Below, in pieces: positions 5,165 through 5,565 of a DNA stretch of 5,565 nt; the stretch's first letter is position 1, and each line of letters begins with the position of its first letter. Source of the stretch: Actinomycetota bacterium (GTDB lineage Bacteria; Actinomycetota; Thermoleophilia; Gaiellales; Gaiellaceae). The DNA lies in NCBI GenBank assembly GCA_013813345.1, contig JACCRW010000156.1:1-5565 (forward strand), read 5' to 3'. The position numbers and the translations under genes were made by a program. Below the pieces are notes generated by a model that searched no databases, was not told the origin of the DNA, and saw only the letters and a list, made by a program, of their open reading frames with translations.

Positions 5165-5565
5165 GAGACGGCTGCACCTTGGCGGCGCCGGTCGACGAGC
5201 CGGATCACGCGGTGCGCAGTCTCCTCGATCGAGAGGCCGGTGACGTCGATCACCGGGCAGCCCAGCCGGCGGTGGAGCGCGGCTGCCTCCTCCAGCTCCT
5301 CATAGATCTCGAGCAGCTCGGAGTAGCCCCGGTTGTTGCCGCCACCCATCGTCTTCACGCGGGCCGTCCGGATCTCGCCGAGCTTCTCGGCGTCGATCGT
5401 CAGGCCAACGATCTTGGCGGCCTCAACCTCGTGCAGCTCGGGCGGCGGTTTGATCCCCTTCACGATCGGCACGTTCGCAGCCTTGTAACCCATGTAGCCG
5501 AGATAGATCGAGAGCGGCGTCTTCGAGGTGCGCGAGACGCCGACAAGGACGATGTCCGCCTCGTG
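5161..5565 (-). CDS. PPDK/PEP-synthase regulatory kinase/pyrophosphorylase (DUF299), C-terminal part
   Basis: The gene enters from the right edge; 134 C-terminal residues are visible and the protein ends at TGA 5163-5161. The first visible residues, ADIVLVGVSRTSKTPLSIYLGYMG, carry the family's nucleotide-binding loop G-V-S-R-T-S-K-T-P (visible residues 9-17). They are followed by NVPIVKGIKPPPEL (31-44), and the terminal PVIDVTGLSIEETAHRVI (104-121) matches the family's conserved ending. These bifunctional enzymes (PF03618; E. coli PpsR, plant RP1) switch pyruvate phosphate dikinase or PEP synthase off by ADP-dependent threonine phosphorylation and back on by phosphate-dependent dephosphorylation, controlling the pyruvate-PEP step. 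Which of the two targets applies depends on the partner gene, often adjacent, which is not in the window. Full-length members are about 270 residues, so roughly half is missing beyond the edge. It overlaps the small membrane ORF downstream by 4 nt. Confidence 0.93.
   Translation of the reverse strand, partial: HEADIVLVGVSRTSKTPLSIYLGYMGYKAANVPIVKGIKPPPELHEVEAAKIVGLTIDAEKLGEIRTARVKTMGGGNNRGYSELLEIYEELEEAAALHRRLGCPVIDVTGLSIEETAHRVIRLVDRRRQGAAVS

Noticed and set aside
4971..5177. 68-codon minus-strand frame ending MT within the operator
   Set aside because: It is the shifted frame over the small membrane ORF. The product has no hydrophobic pattern or motif, its end runs through the promoter and operator, and the GTGA-coupled frame is more convincing.

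Overview
The window is GC-rich, gene-dense bacterial chromosome. Gene content (a LigD-type polymerase tail, an Rv2258c-like methyltransferase, a TetR regulator, a DUF299-type kinase/pyrophosphorylase) and strong codon bias toward G/C at third positions suggest an Actinomycetota lineage. A deep-branching class such as Thermoleophilia is plausible, but that placement is inference. No rRNA, tRNA, CRISPR array, insertion sequence or phage gene was seen.

Layout. At the left edge the last 53 codons of a plus-strand LigD-type polymerase gene end at 164. Everything else is on the minus strand. A 10-TM EamA/DMT exporter (171-1064) converges on the ligD tail with only 6 nt between stop codons. After a 111-nt gap come three tightly packed genes, listed in transcription order from the right: an Rv2258c-like SAM-dependent methyltransferase (4945 to 3866), a TetR-family regulator (3865 to 3287) whose ATG directly follows the methyltransferase TAG, and a 708-aa two-domain protein (3302 to 1176). 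That protein joins an alpha/beta hydrolase to a GT-B glycosyltransferase and its start overlaps the tetR end. At the right edge lie the C-terminal 134 codons of a PPDK/PEP-synthase regulatory kinase/pyrophosphorylase (5161 to beyond 5565) and, overlapping it by 4 nt, a 53-codon ORF for a small membrane protein (5164 to 5003).

How it works together. The methyltransferase-tetR-hydrolase/glycosyltransferase set looks like one autoregulated operon. A TTGACA -35 box and a TCAAAT -10 box 17 nt apart sit just upstream of the methyltransferase, and a 19-bp near-perfect palindrome overlaps the -10 box. A strong AGGAGG ribosome binding site follows. The simplest reading is that the operon's own TetR protein binds the palindrome and is released by a small molecule, which the methyltransferase, hydrolase and glycosyltransferase may then modify. 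The substrate cannot be read from sequence. The fused hydrolase-glycosyltransferase, the clear promoter/operator and the unrecorded small membrane ORF are the most interesting parts of the window.
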